A stretch of 64,000 bases of DNA from Treponema sp. Its GTDB lineage: Bacteria > Spirochaetota > Spirochaetia > Treponematales > Treponemataceae. The DNA is taken from the NCBI GenBank assembly GCA_017940005.1, contig JAGAZO010000020.1, positions 216,086-280,085 on the forward strand. The letters are read 5' to 3'. A program made the translations under genes and the position numbers. The notes beneath the pieces were generated by a model that had not been told where the DNA came from, searched no databases, and worked only from the letters and a program-made list of their open reading frames with translations. Positions 1-9,092 of this stretch are shown one piece after another (positions within the stretch are counted from its first letter, which is position 1; every line of letters begins with the position of its first letter).

Positions 1-1013
1 TGCTCAAAAAAGCGCAAGCATATCAAAAGACGCTCGTGCTTCCTGAAGGCGATGAGGAGCGCACAATCAAAGCGGCAGCAAAAATCGTTTCAAAGAAAAT
101 CGCAAAAAAAGTTACGCTGCTTGGCGAGCGCGCAAAAATCGAGGCGCTTGCAAAATCGCTCGGCGTGTCGCTTGCAGGCGTTGACATCATAGACCCCGCA
201 ACATCGGAATGGCTCGATGAATTCGGGCGCATCTATTTTGAAATGCGGCAAGGCAAAATCGACAAAAAGACAACTCTTCCGGAAATTCCCGATGTCGCGG
301 CAGGCAAAGCGTACCTTGTAAAAGATTATTTGAGCTTCGGCGCAATGATGGTGCATACAGGAAAAGCAGACGCAATGGTAAGCGGCGCTCGAGCTGCCAC
401 AGCAGACTTGCTCCGTGCAGGCTTAAAAATAATTGGAACAGAAAGCAGCACGGCATCTTCGTGCTTTGTCATGGACATGCACGATTCTTCTTGGGGCCAC
501 AAAGGGCTCATGATTTTCTCCGACTGCGCGGTAGTTCCGGAACCAGATGCCGAGCAGCTTTCAGACATCGCGGTAGCGGCAGGAAAATCGTGCAAGGCGC
601 TGCTCGGCTGCGAGCCTGTTGTCGCAATGCTCTCGTTCTCCACAAAGGGCTCTGGCGGAAAACTGCCGCCCGTGCTGCTCGTGCAGGAAGCTGTTCAAAA
701 GGCGCATGAAAAAGCGCCCGCGCTCTTGCTCGACGGCGAGCTTCAGTCAGATGCCGCGCTCGTGCCGTCAGTCACAGACACAAAAGCGCCCGGCTCTCCC
801 ATTCGCGGAAAAGTGAACACGATTGTCTTCCCGAACTTGAGCGCAGGCAACATAGGCTACAAGCTCGTGCAACGGCTTGCCCACGCTGACGCATACGGAC
901 CAGTGCTGCAAGGCTTCAAAAAACCGATAAGCGACTTGTCGCGCGGCTGCTCTGTCGACGACATTGTCGTCACGTCGGCAATTACGCTTGTGCAGGCAGG
1001 AAGCGCGCAGTAA
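1..1013 (+). CDS. pta: Phosphate acetyltransferase, 5' end outside window
   Basis: This enzyme interconverts acetyl-CoA plus phosphate and acetyl phosphate plus CoA in the cytoplasm. With acetate kinase it yields ATP and acetate. The reading frame is open from base 3, and the first visible residues (LKKAQAYQKTLVLPEGDEER) match the start of the family, so only a few N-terminal residues and the start codon are missing. The whole PTA_PTB catalytic fold is present, including SGARAATADLLRAGLKI near residue 110 and the C-terminal GPVLQGFKKPISDLSRGCS stretch. The length is about 336 visible residues, typical of the short Pta type without DRTGG regulatory domains. It lies 3 bases before the next gene and probably shares its transcript and the terminator at 2206-2232. 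Confidence 0.95.
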   Translation, partial: LKKAQAYQKTLVLPEGDEERTIKAAAKIVSKKIAKKVTLLGERAKIEALAKSLGVSLAGVDIIDPATSEWLDEFGRIYFEMRQGKIDKKTTLPEIPDVAAGKAYLVKDYLSFGAMMVHTGKADAMVSGARAATADLLRAGLKIIGTESSTASSCFVMDMHDSSWGHKGLMIFSDCAVVPEPDAEQLSDIAVAAGKSCKALLGCEPVVAMLSFSTKGSGGKLPPVLLVQEAVQKAHEKAPALLLDGELQSDAALVPSVTDTKAPGSPIRGKVNTIVFPNLSAGNIGYKLVQRLAHADAYGPVLQGFKKPISDLSRGCSVDDIVVTSAITLVQAGSAQ

Positions 1014-1016
1014 CAT

Positions 1017-2198
1017 ATGAAACAACGGCTCATCCTCCTTGTGCTTTGCATAACGCTGCTCGCAACATGCAGGACTGCGCCGGTGCGCGACAACGCCGCG
1101 CCCGCAAAACAGAAACAGCGCGAGCCGTTCCAAGAGCGGCTTACGCTGCTGTTTGCAGGCGACATCATGGCGCACAAGCCCAATTACAACATGAGCGACT
1201 ACTCATCAATCTGGAGCGATGTTGCGCCGCTCGTCTCATCGTGCGATTTTTCTTTTGCAAACATAGAAGCGCCGGTAGACGACACGCTGCCCTACTCCAC
1301 GTTTCCCTTTTTCAACATGCGCCGCGACTATCCCGAAGCAGCCATAGACGCAGGCTTCAACGTGTTTTCGCTCGTGAACAACCACTCGAACGACAAAGAG
1401 CTTTCAGGCATGCAGCACACGATTGCATGGGCGGAAGAAGCTGCGGAAAAGCGGCGCGGCACAGAGCGCGAAGTCTTTTTTGCGGGACTGAAAAAATCGG
1501 CAGACGAAGAGATAGGCTATAAAATCATGCGGAAAAACGGCTGGACAATTCTCTTTTGCGCGACAACAGAAATCCTCAACAGAAAAATCGCATCGGAATA
1601 CATGAATTATGTCGAAGCAACGCCGAGCGCGCGGAACGCTTTCAAAGAGCGCGTCAAGAAAATCAGAGCAGAAAACGAGTGCGACATTTTCATTCTGTCG
1701 CTTCATGCGTACATGCCCGAATACATACGCACTGTGCCGAAAGAACTGCGAACATACTACTACGAGCTGCTCGACTGCGGCGTAGACGTCATCTGGGCAA
1801 ACCACCCGCACGTAGTGCTTGAGCGCGAATTTGTCGGCAAAAAAGAAGAAGGCCGTTTTTCAAAATTGATACTGTACGCAAACGGCAACACAATAAGCGC
1901 GCAGCGATACGAGCCGCAATTTTCCGCTCCGCACAACGCGCGCGAATACACAGGCGACGGACTTTTGTACAAAGTCACCTACTTCAAAAAAGACAAGGAC
2001 GGCGCGCCCATCCTTGAAGAGACAGAAGCGCACTACATAACAACATACATCACGACAGCGTGGACATTCGTCATTAAATTTCTCAACGACGATTTTATCG
2101 ACTACTTGAAAAGCGTGGAGCGGCACAACTGGGCGCGCTACATTGCCGCGCGCAAAAAAATCATGGAGCAAACGCCAGTCATAAAAACATGGCGATAA
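1017..2198 (+). CDS. CapA/PgsA-type metallophosphatase-like protein, exported
   Basis: A 393-residue protein of the PGA_cap (CapA) family, a calcineurin-like fold used in polyglutamate capsule synthesis and in several unassigned envelope roles. Visible motifs are GDIM (near residue 49), NIEAP, VNNHSND and ANHPHV, which carry the expected Asp, Asn and His metal ligands. The usual GN motif appears as YANGNT. The N-terminus is a hydrophobic signal ending LLATCR, which could be a relaxed spirochaete lipobox, so it is either a lipoprotein or secreted. It follows pta by 3 bases and ends just before a terminator. The substrate is unknown. No pgsB or pgsC partner is visible, so polyglutamate synthesis is not supported. 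Confidence 0.8.
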   Translation: MKQRLILLVLCITLLATCRTAPVRDNAAPAKQKQREPFQERLTLLFAGDIMAHKPNYNMSDYSSIWSDVAPLVSSCDFSFANIEAPVDDTLPYSTFPFFNMRRDYPEAAIDAGFNVFSLVNNHSNDKELSGMQHTIAWAEEAAEKRRGTEREVFFAGLKKSADEEIGYKIMRKNGWTILFCATTEILNRKIASEYMNYVEATPSARNAFKERVKKIRAENECDIFILSLHAYMPEYIRTVPKELRTYYYELLDCGVDVIWANHPHVVLEREFVGKKEEGRFSKLILYANGNTISAQRYEPQFSAPHNAREYTGDGLLYKVTYFKKDKDGAPILEETEAHYITTYITTAWTFVIKFLNDDFIDYLKSVERHNWARYIAARKKIMEQTPVIKTWR

Positions 2199-2205
2199 TT
2201 GAAGC

Positions 2206-2232
2206 GCGGCATAGTTTGCCGCATATTTTTTA
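2206..2232 (+). terminator. Rho-independent terminator after the pta-capA pair
   Basis: The inverted repeat GCGGCA / TGCCGC has a 5-base loop (2206-2222) and is followed by A and T bases ending in a run of six T. It lies 7 bases after the stop codon of the CapA-like gene. Confidence 0.75.
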
Positions 2233-2240
2233 GGGTGCAT

Positions 2241-2272
2241 CCGTGCGGGCTTTTTTTCGTATGCCCGCACGG
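2241..2272. repeat. GC-rich inverted repeat with a T-tract loop
   Basis: CCGTGCGGGC (2241-2250) and GCCCGCACGG (2263-2272) are perfect 10-base arms around a 12-base loop that starts with seven T. The following ~100 bases (to about 2375) are GC-rich and hold no credible gene. The block may be a second terminator or part of a dispersed intergenic repeat. Confidence 0.6.
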
Positions 2273-2375
2273 TCGGGCTGCTGCAGGTTGCGGCTTTCGC
2301 CTCCAGCCTCCTCGATTGCAGGCACGCCCGCAATCTGCGGTGGCCGCTCCGCGCCTTCCGCATCCCTTGCACACC

Positions 2376-2418
2376 GCGTGGTTTTGACTATTAGTTTCAC
2401 TAATAGTCAAAACCACGC
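2376..2418. repeat. Perfect 19-bp inverted repeat at a convergent gene end
   Basis: The arms 2376-2394 and 2400-2418 are exact reverse complements around the loop TTTCA. The right arm is the last six codons of the lipoprotein gene read on the minus strand, including its TAG stop. The left arm is therefore an inverted copy of that gene end. Neither side is followed by a T-run, so it is not a classical terminator. Confidence 0.85.
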
Positions 2419-3359
2419 ACAACTAGCACATATATATCGTCGCTTTTGTTATGTTCATGCGCATCTCCATTGACAAAAGTGACAAGCATTGCCTGTTTAT
2501 CAGCGGAAGAAAACTGATTTCCTGTCCAATACCACGCTTTCTCAAGCTCCCGTATTTTGCAACCACTGCCAACAATGTTAAAAAGCATTGCAAGCGAATA
2601 GCTGATTGCCTCTTTGTTGTTGTACACCTGTTTAAGCTCGTATATGCTCGGTATATACCAACCGTCGCCATATTCTTTTGCCCATTTGAACGCGTCACAA
2701 TCAGCAAGTGCATCGCTTTCCGTTTTCCCATTTTCTTTATAAATTTTTACAATTTCATTCCAGTTATCGCTGCCATCTATGTCGCTTTCTTGTATTGCAA
2801 TGATATTTTGCGTACAGGCGAGCGTTTCATCTTTTGCCCATACGAGAAACAGTCCAATGTCAAGCCCCACGCAATATGCTTTACCGCCCTTTTCAAACGC
2901 AAGCACGCCAACAGCTTTTCTTGTACCAAGCGTTGCCGCATCTAACGTTACCACATCATCTTTCAGCACCCATGTGCCGTCGTCAAGCAGTATGTCGCCC
3001 GCAACATGCCGTACTTTCCACTTTGCATAGAGCGTTGTGTTCTTTGTGATTGCCGCGGCAAAATTAAACGCTGTCGTACAGTTCTCATCGCTGTACCAGC
3101 CGTCAAATAGATATCCGCTTTTTGTTGGCGCAACAGGCTCCATTGCCTTTTTTCCAGTTTCTACTGTCTGTACAGAAATACTACTGCCGCCGTTAGTATT
3201 GAATGTAACGCTGTATGTGACTGTTGGCGTACTGCCGCCATCTGAATTATCGATTCCAGAGCTACTGCTTCCAGAATTGCTGCTCGTCGCCTGCTTGCAT
3301 CCTGCACATATGAGTGCTGCGCATGCTGCTGCAAGCAAAAAATAATTACTCTGTTTCAT
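2400..3359 (-). CDS. Surface lipoprotein with InlB B-repeat and a DUF1566-like C-terminal domain
   Basis: A 319-residue predicted lipoprotein. The signal peptide ends in a lipobox (ALICAGC, Cys21), followed by a Ser/Gly-rich linker. Residues about 48-115 form one InlB B-repeat (Flg_new) module, recognised by VTFNTNGG, the GYLFDGWY core and the final LYAKWK. Residues about 120-319 resemble the DUF1566/Lcl family found in many treponemal lipoproteins (the DGWYIPSIYELKQVY stretch and the closing VVRGFDY). Function is unknown; such modules usually sit on surface proteins. It is a single gene, convergent with the pta operon, and its 3' end forms half of a perfect inverted repeat. An AT-rich upstream region carries an 8-bp palindrome (3391-3409). 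Confidence 0.8.
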   Translation of the reverse strand: MKQSNYFLLAAACAALICAGCKQATSSNSGSSSSGIDNSDGGSTPTVTYSVTFNTNGGSSISVQTVETGKKAMEPVAPTKSGYLFDGWYSDENCTTAFNFAAAITKNTTLYAKWKVRHVAGDILLDDGTWVLKDDVVTLDAATLGTRKAVGVLAFEKGGKAYCVGLDIGLFLVWAKDETLACTQNIIAIQESDIDGSDNWNEIVKIYKENGKTESDALADCDAFKWAKEYGDGWYIPSIYELKQVYNNKEAISYSLAMLFNIVGSGCKIRELEKAWYWTGNQFSSADKQAMLVTFVNGDAHEHNKSDDIYVLVVRGFDY

Positions 3360-3390
3360 GACATCACCTTACAATATAATTTTTATACAA

Positions 3391-3409
3391 ATATAACATT
3401 TTGTTATAT
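3391..3409. promoter_or_regulatory. Palindrome upstream of the lipoprotein gene
   Basis: ATATAACA and TGTTATAT are perfect 8-base arms around TTT, 32 bases upstream of the lipoprotein start, in a strongly AT-rich stretch where a promoter would be expected. It is a possible operator. The regulator is unknown. Confidence 0.4.
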
Positions 3410-3560
3410 AAAATCAATAAAAACCGCCCTATATGAGATTTTTTCTCACATCGCGCTGCTTTTGTGAGCAGAGATTTCCATTCTTTAGCTTTACTTTTTG
3501 CTGTCAGCAGCACAGCACAGATAAAACGTACTAAAGCAGCAGTTGGCAGGAATCGCTAAA

Positions 3561-6233
3561 ATGAGGTATAGTGAACGCATGTCAATAGATTATCATTCGC
3601 TTCCCGTATATGAACAAAAGCAGCGGATACTCGACACGCTCTTACGCAATCAAGTTGTCGTTGTGCAAAGCCCTACCGGCAGCGGAAAAACAACGCAGCT
3701 TCCCGTCATACTGTACGAGGCAGGCTACGCGTCTTCAGGAATCATCGCGGTAACGCAGCCGCGCCGCATTGCAGCGCTTTCCGTAAGCGAATTCATCTCA
3801 AAGCAGCTCGGCACGACATATCCCGGTCTTGTGGGATACAAAATGCGCTTTGAAGACAAAACTGACGCAACGACAAAAATCAAGATAATGACTGACGGCA
3901 TTTTGCTGCAAGAGATGAAGCTCGACCCGTGGATGTCAAAATACTCGGTCATCATGGTAGACGAAGCGCATGAGCGCAGTCTGAACATAGACTTTGTGCT
4001 CGGGCTTCTCAAGCGCATTTTAGCTGAACGCAACGACTTCAAAGTGATAATCTCGTCCGCCACAATGAACGCAGAATCTTTTTCTTCGTATTTTGATGAC
4101 TGCCCCATAGTCACCATAGACACAATTACATTTCCTGTAACGCTCGTGTACGACCCGCCGCCCATTGCGACAAGCACTGCCTCTGATGCGGCAAGCGACG
4201 CGCTCTTAACAAAAATCGAAGACACAGTGCAGCGCGTGCTCGACAACAGAATTGACGGCGGCATGTTGATTTTTTTGCCAGGAGAAAAAATTATCAAGGA
4301 TTGCCTGCATCGGCTTGACCACGCGCCATTTGCACGAAAAATACACACGCTGCCGCTCTACGGACGGCTTCCTAAAGAAGAGCAGGAGCGCGTGTTTGAA
4401 AACGCGCCGTTCGGAAAGAAAAAAATAATAATTTCTACGAACATCGCCGAAACGTCCGTGACAATAAGCGACATCACTACAGTAATCGATTCGGGGCTTG
4501 CCAAACTCAATTTCTATAACCCGCACACATATACGTCGAGCTTGAATGAAACGGCAGTTTCAAAAGCGTCGTGCAACCAGCGCAAAGGGCGGGCGGGAAG
4601 AACATGCGAGGGCACCTGCTACCGCTTGTACAGCCGCAAAGATTTTGAGACGCGCCAAATGTACACGACTGAAGAAATCTACCGCACCGACTTAAGCGAG
4701 GTTGTGCTGCGCATGGCGGAGCTTGGCATTACGCACTTTTATGACTTTGATTTTATCTCTCCGCCCGGCCGCGAGGGAATCGCAGGAGCGGTAGACACGC
4801 TTTTGCTGCTCAAAGCGATTACAAAAGACAACGAGCTTTCTGCAATCGGAAAACTTATGGCAGAATTTCCGCTTGAGCCGCGTGTCAGCAGAATAATCGT
4901 CGAGGCGATTATGAAATATCCTGATGTGCTCGAAGAAGCGCTCATCGCAGCTTCATTCCTTTCCGCAAACTCGCCGTTCGTGCTCCCGCCTGGCGAAGAG
5001 ATGGAAGCGCGGCGTGCACACCACTCGTTCCGCGATGTTCACGGAGACTTTGTTTCCTACTTGCACCTGTTCCGCGCGTATCAAGGCGCGTCGAACAAAG
5101 AGCGATTTTGCAAAACGCGCTACTTGGATGAGCGCGTCATGGCAGAAATTGAAAACATAGACGTGCAGCTTACACAGATTGTCACCGACATGCAGATTCC
5201 CGTCACTGGCGGCGGCTCAATGAGCGACTACCTTTGCTGCATTGCAAGCGGCATGATTCAGTTTGTGTGCGTACGCGACGGCAGAGACAACTACCGCACG
5301 CTTACAACAGAGCACATATGCATTCATCCGGGAAGCAACATGTTTAGGAGCGACCCGCTGTACATTGTTGCAGGAGAAATCGTGCGAACGTCGCGCATGT
5401 TTGCCATGAGCGTTTCGCCGCTCACGCGGACGCTGCTTGACGCGATAGACGAAACCTTGCGGCAAAAGCTTGAAAAAAAGCGGAGCAAACGCGGCGATGC
5501 AGATACGGCGCAAGCACGGAAAAACGACCGAACCGCAGAAAATCGCGCGGGAGCGGCGAGCAGCAAACGCAGCGAAAAATCACAACACGGCACGCGGAGC
5601 GAAACACATAACGCACGGGGTGACAGCGCGTATGAATCACAGCAAGGAGCGGCAAAAAAACATGCGCGGGCAGCTGTAACCGGCGAGCACATTTTGTTCG
5701 GAGGGCAAACGTTCGAACTCAAAAAAATCAAGGGCAAAAAAACAGCACTGCTTCCGTTTGAGCTTTTTATGCAAGCAGTCAAAGCAGAAAGCCTCGTCAA
5801 TCAAATAGGCGGGTTACGCGGAAAAATCATGTTTCAAAATGGGCACACGCTGCTCGACGGCGAAAAGCTTGAGGTAATCATAAAGCTTGCAAAGATGATT
5901 CCGCTTGCTCCCGTCAGCGAAAACACCGTTGCAAAAAAACTCAACATTTCGCTTGCTGACGAAAACGCTTCTACACAGCTTGCCGCCGCGCTCGATACTG
6001 TGCTGCGCGTCACTGTTGCAAAGCAAAAGAGCAAAGAGTACGGATTCGTGTGTCTCTTTACAGACGGCAACGGCACGTACTGGTTCAAAGTGTCGCGCGG
6101 CTTTATGACGGCATTGAACGAAAGCCTCTCGTCGCTCGAAACGCTTATAGACGACGCGAACGCAGACTTCACCGACGAGCAAAAAGAAAAGGTGAACAGC
6201 GTATACCGCACGCTTCACGCGCTGTACGAGTGA
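3561..6233 (+). CDS. hrpA: DEAH-box RNA helicase, HrpA/HrpB type
   Basis: An 890-residue ATP-dependent RNA helicase. The helicase core shows Walker A (SPTGSGKTTQ, ~38-47), the DEAH box (~134-137), SAT (SSATMN) and motif VI (QRKGRAGR, ~340). HA2 and OB-like regions follow to about residue 630. Residues ~636-705 are a Lys/Arg/Glu/Asn-rich linker, and ~705-890 form a separate C-terminal domain that I do not recognise. In-frame starts exist at 3543 (TTG), 3561 and 3579 (ATG). I chose 3561 because CAGGA lies 9 bases before it, but 3579, with GAGGT 11 bases upstream, is nearly as good. Targets are unknown. At 890 residues it is closer to HrpB than to E. coli HrpA in length. Confidence 0.85.
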   Translation: MRYSERMSIDYHSLPVYEQKQRILDTLLRNQVVVVQSPTGSGKTTQLPVILYEAGYASSGIIAVTQPRRIAALSVSEFISKQLGTTYPGLVGYKMRFEDKTDATTKIKIMTDGILLQEMKLDPWMSKYSVIMVDEAHERSLNIDFVLGLLKRILAERNDFKVIISSATMNAESFSSYFDDCPIVTIDTITFPVTLVYDPPPIATSTASDAASDALLTKIEDTVQRVLDNRIDGGMLIFLPGEKIIKDCLHRLDHAPFARKIHTLPLYGRLPKEEQERVFENAPFGKKKIIISTNIAETSVTISDITTVIDSGLAKLNFYNPHTYTSSLNETAVSKASCNQRKGRAGRTCEGTCYRLYSRKDFETRQMYTTEEIYRTDLSEVVLRMAELGITHFYDFDFISPPGREGIAGAVDTLLLLKAITKDNELSAIGKLMAEFPLEPRVSRIIVEAIMKYPDVLEEALIAASFLSANSPFVLPPGEEMEARRAHHSFRDVHGDFVSYLHLFRAYQGASNKERFCKTRYLDERVMAEIENIDVQLTQIVTDMQIPVTGGGSMSDYLCCIASGMIQFVCVRDGRDNYRTLTTEHICIHPGSNMFRSDPLYIVAGEIVRTSRMFAMSVSPLTRTLLDAIDETLRQKLEKKRSKRGDADTAQARKNDRTAENRAGAASSKRSEKSQHGTRSETHNARGDSAYESQQGAAKKHARAAVTGEHILFGGQTFELKKIKGKKTALLPFELFMQAVKAESLVNQIGGLRGKIMFQNGHTLLDGEKLEVIIKLAKMIPLAPVSENTVAKKLNISLADENASTQLAAALDTVLRVTVAKQKSKEYGFVCLFTDGNGTYWFKVSRGFMTALNESLSSLETLIDDANADFTDEQKEKVNSVYRTLHALYE

Positions 6234-6245
6234 GCGACATGCGCT

Positions 6246-7715
6246 CTACTTTGTGCCGTTCGCCTCGTCGTCTTCCATGCCGAGAATTTTCCGCGCGCGC
6301 GTCTGATTTACGCCTGCCTTTTTGTCTGCGGCAAGCGACTGCACCGTACTCGTCACGCCGCCGTACCTGCCCTTTTTGTATATGTCAAGCCCAAGACTCA
6401 CTGTGGCAACATCTTTTGAAGAGAGAAAACTGCGGCACACAGCTTCGTACGAAGGCTTTCCATATTTTGCAAGCTCCTTGCCAATTGCATAGCGCAGCGG
6501 CTTGTGCAAATCGTCTTTGAGCGTCTCCTGAGCAAGCGCAAGAATTTGCGCCTCGCCTGCATTGTTTGCAATGAGCGCTTTTACCGCCTCCGCTTTTGTC
6601 GCGTCGCCCGCTTTTTTATCTTCCAAAATTGAGATGAGATAGTCAATGCCGTTTTTTGTGCCAAGCACCGCAATCGCATCGTAGCACGCATTCTTAACAA
6701 CTTTTTCTTTGTCATTCTTGGCGCGGTAAATCAGATACGGAGACGCTTCAGTCATGTTGAGCTTTTTCACTGCCGCAATAGATTCAAGGCGCACTTTGTA
6801 ATGCTCGTCGCGGATTCCCTGCATAATCACTTCTTTTGCTTCCGCGCTTTCCGGATAATTTGCCAATCCCTTGATGACGTACTGGCGAAAATTCGGGTCG
6901 CCCGCTTCGTACAACTCTACGAGTATGGGAATCGACTCCTGCTTTTTCATGTTGCCGATTGCCTCTGCCGCATACATTCTGATAAACGTATTCTCGTCCT
7001 CATTCTGCGCAATGGACGAAAGCTTTTCCCACGTTTCAACTGCACCAAGTTTTCCGAGCACTCGTGCAAGTGCCTGACGCTGCGGTGTTGTCAAATCATC
7101 GCGTTCAATAAAATCTGCAAGGTACAACGCTTCGGGCGCGCCGCCAATCTCGCCGAGCGTCGTAAGCGCACCTTCAAAATATTTTGTGTCGTCCAATTCA
7201 AGCAGCCGTATGACAGCGGGAATTGCAGGCTTGCAGCGCACGTCTGAAACATATCTAAACACGAGCGAGACAGTGCTGTCTTTTGTGTCGTATGGGTCGT
7301 TCAATATGTCCACAGCGTAATCTTCAAGACACGGGTCTTTGAAGTGCGCAAAATATTCAAACACTTTTTCACGCACAGAAGGCGTTTTTGTTTTTTGAAA
7401 CACATCGTATATTTCATCTACAAAGCGCGGGTCGTCATTTTTAATAAATTTATTGATAAGCTCAATGATTTCAGGAGACACGCCGTACTGCAACGTGTCG
7501 CGGTACTCCTGTACAGCATCTTTGCCCTCGTCATTGAGCGCAGCTTCCTCGCTTTTTTCCCTGTCTGGCGCACGCGGTCGCTTTGCAGGAGGCACGTCCG
7601 CAAATCCTGCTACTGCCTTTTGCACGCTGTGCTCCTGTACAAGAGCGCTGTCGTCTGCTTCCTGACAAAACACAGGCAACACACAAAACATGAGCGCCAA
7701 CAAAATGAATTTCAT
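6246..7715 (-). CDS. Exported HEAT-repeat protein
   Basis: A 489-residue protein made mostly of HEAT-like alpha-helical repeats (for example YAAEAIGNMKKQESIPILVE and VRLESIAAVKKLN). These form a curved protein-binding scaffold. The start at 7715 is supported by GGAGGTG six bases upstream and gives a clean signal peptide (KFILLALMFCVLPVFCQ), so the protein probably acts in the periplasm or at the outer membrane. It ends 12 bases from the convergent helicase gene, with no room for a separate terminator. It follows tgt by 108 bases on the same strand. No partner or ligand can be inferred. Confidence 0.7.
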   Translation of the reverse strand: MKFILLALMFCVLPVFCQEADDSALVQEHSVQKAVAGFADVPPAKRPRAPDREKSEEAALNDEGKDAVQEYRDTLQYGVSPEIIELINKFIKNDDPRFVDEIYDVFQKTKTPSVREKVFEYFAHFKDPCLEDYAVDILNDPYDTKDSTVSLVFRYVSDVRCKPAIPAVIRLLELDDTKYFEGALTTLGEIGGAPEALYLADFIERDDLTTPQRQALARVLGKLGAVETWEKLSSIAQNEDENTFIRMYAAEAIGNMKKQESIPILVELYEAGDPNFRQYVIKGLANYPESAEAKEVIMQGIRDEHYKVRLESIAAVKKLNMTEASPYLIYRAKNDKEKVVKNACYDAIAVLGTKNGIDYLISILEDKKAGDATKAEAVKALIANNAGEAQILALAQETLKDDLHKPLRYAIGKELAKYGKPSYEAVCRSFLSSKDVATVSLGLDIYKKGRYGGVTSTVQSLAADKKAGVNQTRARKILGMEDDEANGTK

Positions 7716-7823
7716 ACGAGCACCTCCAAGACGGCAGAAATGCGCAACGAGCGCGCACGGCAAAAAAAACACATGCCCATAGCCCAACACAGCCGTTTAC
7801 AATGAACGCCCCTTGCATTTTGA

Positions 7824-8957
7824 TTATCGGACATTTCCTGCAGTAAATCGCGCAAGAAAATCACGTTTATATTTTAAAAACCTGTCTTCTTCGATTGCGT
7901 TACGCACGTTGGCAATCATGCTGTGCAGAAAATACAGATTATGATATGACGAAAGCATCGCGCTTAAAATCTCCTGCTCCTTAAAAAGATGGCGCAAATA
8001 TGCGCGCGAATACGTGCGGCACACGTTGCAGTCGCACTCGCTGTCAATCGGTGAAAAGTCGCGCGCAAAACGCTCCTGCTTTATTGAAAGCATGCCGTCA
8101 TGTGTAAAGTATGAGCCGTTTCGCGCATTGCGCGTAGGGAGCACGCAATCGAACATGTCAACGCCGTTTGCAACTGCTTCAAGAATGTATTCGGGCGTGC
8201 CGATTCCCATGACGTACTTGGGCTTTGATTCCGGTAAAAACTGCATCGTGTACTGTAAAAAATGCGCGAACTGCTCTGACGGCTCGCCTACTGAAAGCCC
8301 GCCTATTGCGATGCCCGCAGTCTCAAGCGATGAGACAAACTGTGCGCTTTCTTTTCGCAAATCCTCAAAAAAATTGCCCTGCACTATCGGAAAAAGAAAT
8401 CCGCCATAACCACGCGCCCGTTCTTGCTTCCATGCATCAAGCGCACGACGCGCCCACGCCGTTGTAACTGCAAGCGCGTTTTGCGCTTCCGCCCGTTCCA
8501 CGCCCCAGCCTGTGCACACGTCAAGCTGCATCTGTATGTCACTGTTGAATTGTGCTTGCGTTTTGACGACGTTTTCGGGCGTGAACAAGTGACGCGAGCC
8601 ATCTATGTGGCTTTGAAACGCGACGCCTTCCTCACTGATTTTTCGGAGCTTTGCAAGCGAAAATACCTGGAAGCCGCCCGAATCAGTAAGAAAATTTTTT
8701 TGCCATGTTGAAAATCCGTGCAAACCGCCCGCTTCCTGTATTAAATCTGCGCCAGGACGCAAAAAAAGGTGATACGTGTTTGCAAGGATTATTTCAAAGC
8801 CTATTTCTTCAAGCGCGTCTTTTGACACAGCCTTGACAGTTGCGCTTGTGCCTACAGGCATGAACACTGGCGTGCGCACAGCACCGTGAGGCAGTTGCAG
8901 CATTCCCGTGCGAGCAGAGCCATCCGCACTCTTATGAATAATTGAAAATATGTTCAT
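7824..8957 (-). CDS. tgt: tRNA-guanine(34) transglycosylase
   Basis: This enzyme exchanges guanine-34 of tRNA(Asp, Asn, His, Tyr) for preQ1, a step of queuosine formation. It is 377 residues, full length. Motifs include the catalytic DSGGFQ, NGVDMFDCVLPTRNARNG, and the zinc site CDCNVC followed by a downstream His (SSYHNLYFLH). A good promoter and AAGGA lie directly upstream. Whether the organism makes or imports preQ1 cannot be seen here. Confidence 0.97.
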   Translation of the reverse strand: MNIFSIIHKSADGSARTGMLQLPHGAVRTPVFMPVGTSATVKAVSKDALEEIGFEIILANTYHLFLRPGADLIQEAGGLHGFSTWQKNFLTDSGGFQVFSLAKLRKISEEGVAFQSHIDGSRHLFTPENVVKTQAQFNSDIQMQLDVCTGWGVERAEAQNALAVTTAWARRALDAWKQERARGYGGFLFPIVQGNFFEDLRKESAQFVSSLETAGIAIGGLSVGEPSEQFAHFLQYTMQFLPESKPKYVMGIGTPEYILEAVANGVDMFDCVLPTRNARNGSYFTHDGMLSIKQERFARDFSPIDSECDCNVCRTYSRAYLRHLFKEQEILSAMLSSYHNLYFLHSMIANVRNAIEEDRFLKYKRDFLARFTAGNVR

Positions 8958-8973
8958 ATGCTCATATCCTTAT

Positions 8974-9003
8974 ATTATAACGATGCAGTGCAGCACCATG
9001 CAA
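8974..9003 (-). promoter_or_regulatory. Sigma-70 promoter for tgt
   Basis: Read on the minus strand, TTGCAT (9003-8998) and TATAAT (8979-8974) are separated by 18 bases. The start codon is 16 bases beyond the -10 box, with AAGGA in between. Confidence 0.6.
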
Positions 9004-9092
9004 CGAGCAGCAACAGCACTTGCACATACAGCATAACTGCTCAACACACTATAACAATGTCATAGCGTTATACAAATTTTTACAGCAACGCA

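Noticed and set aside
1017..2198. Polyglutamate capsule synthesis
   Set aside because: Only the CapA-like family member is present; no PgsB or PgsC partner lies nearby.
2376..2418. Rho-independent terminator
   Set aside because: The stem is perfect but neither side has a T-run, so it is reported as an inverted repeat instead.
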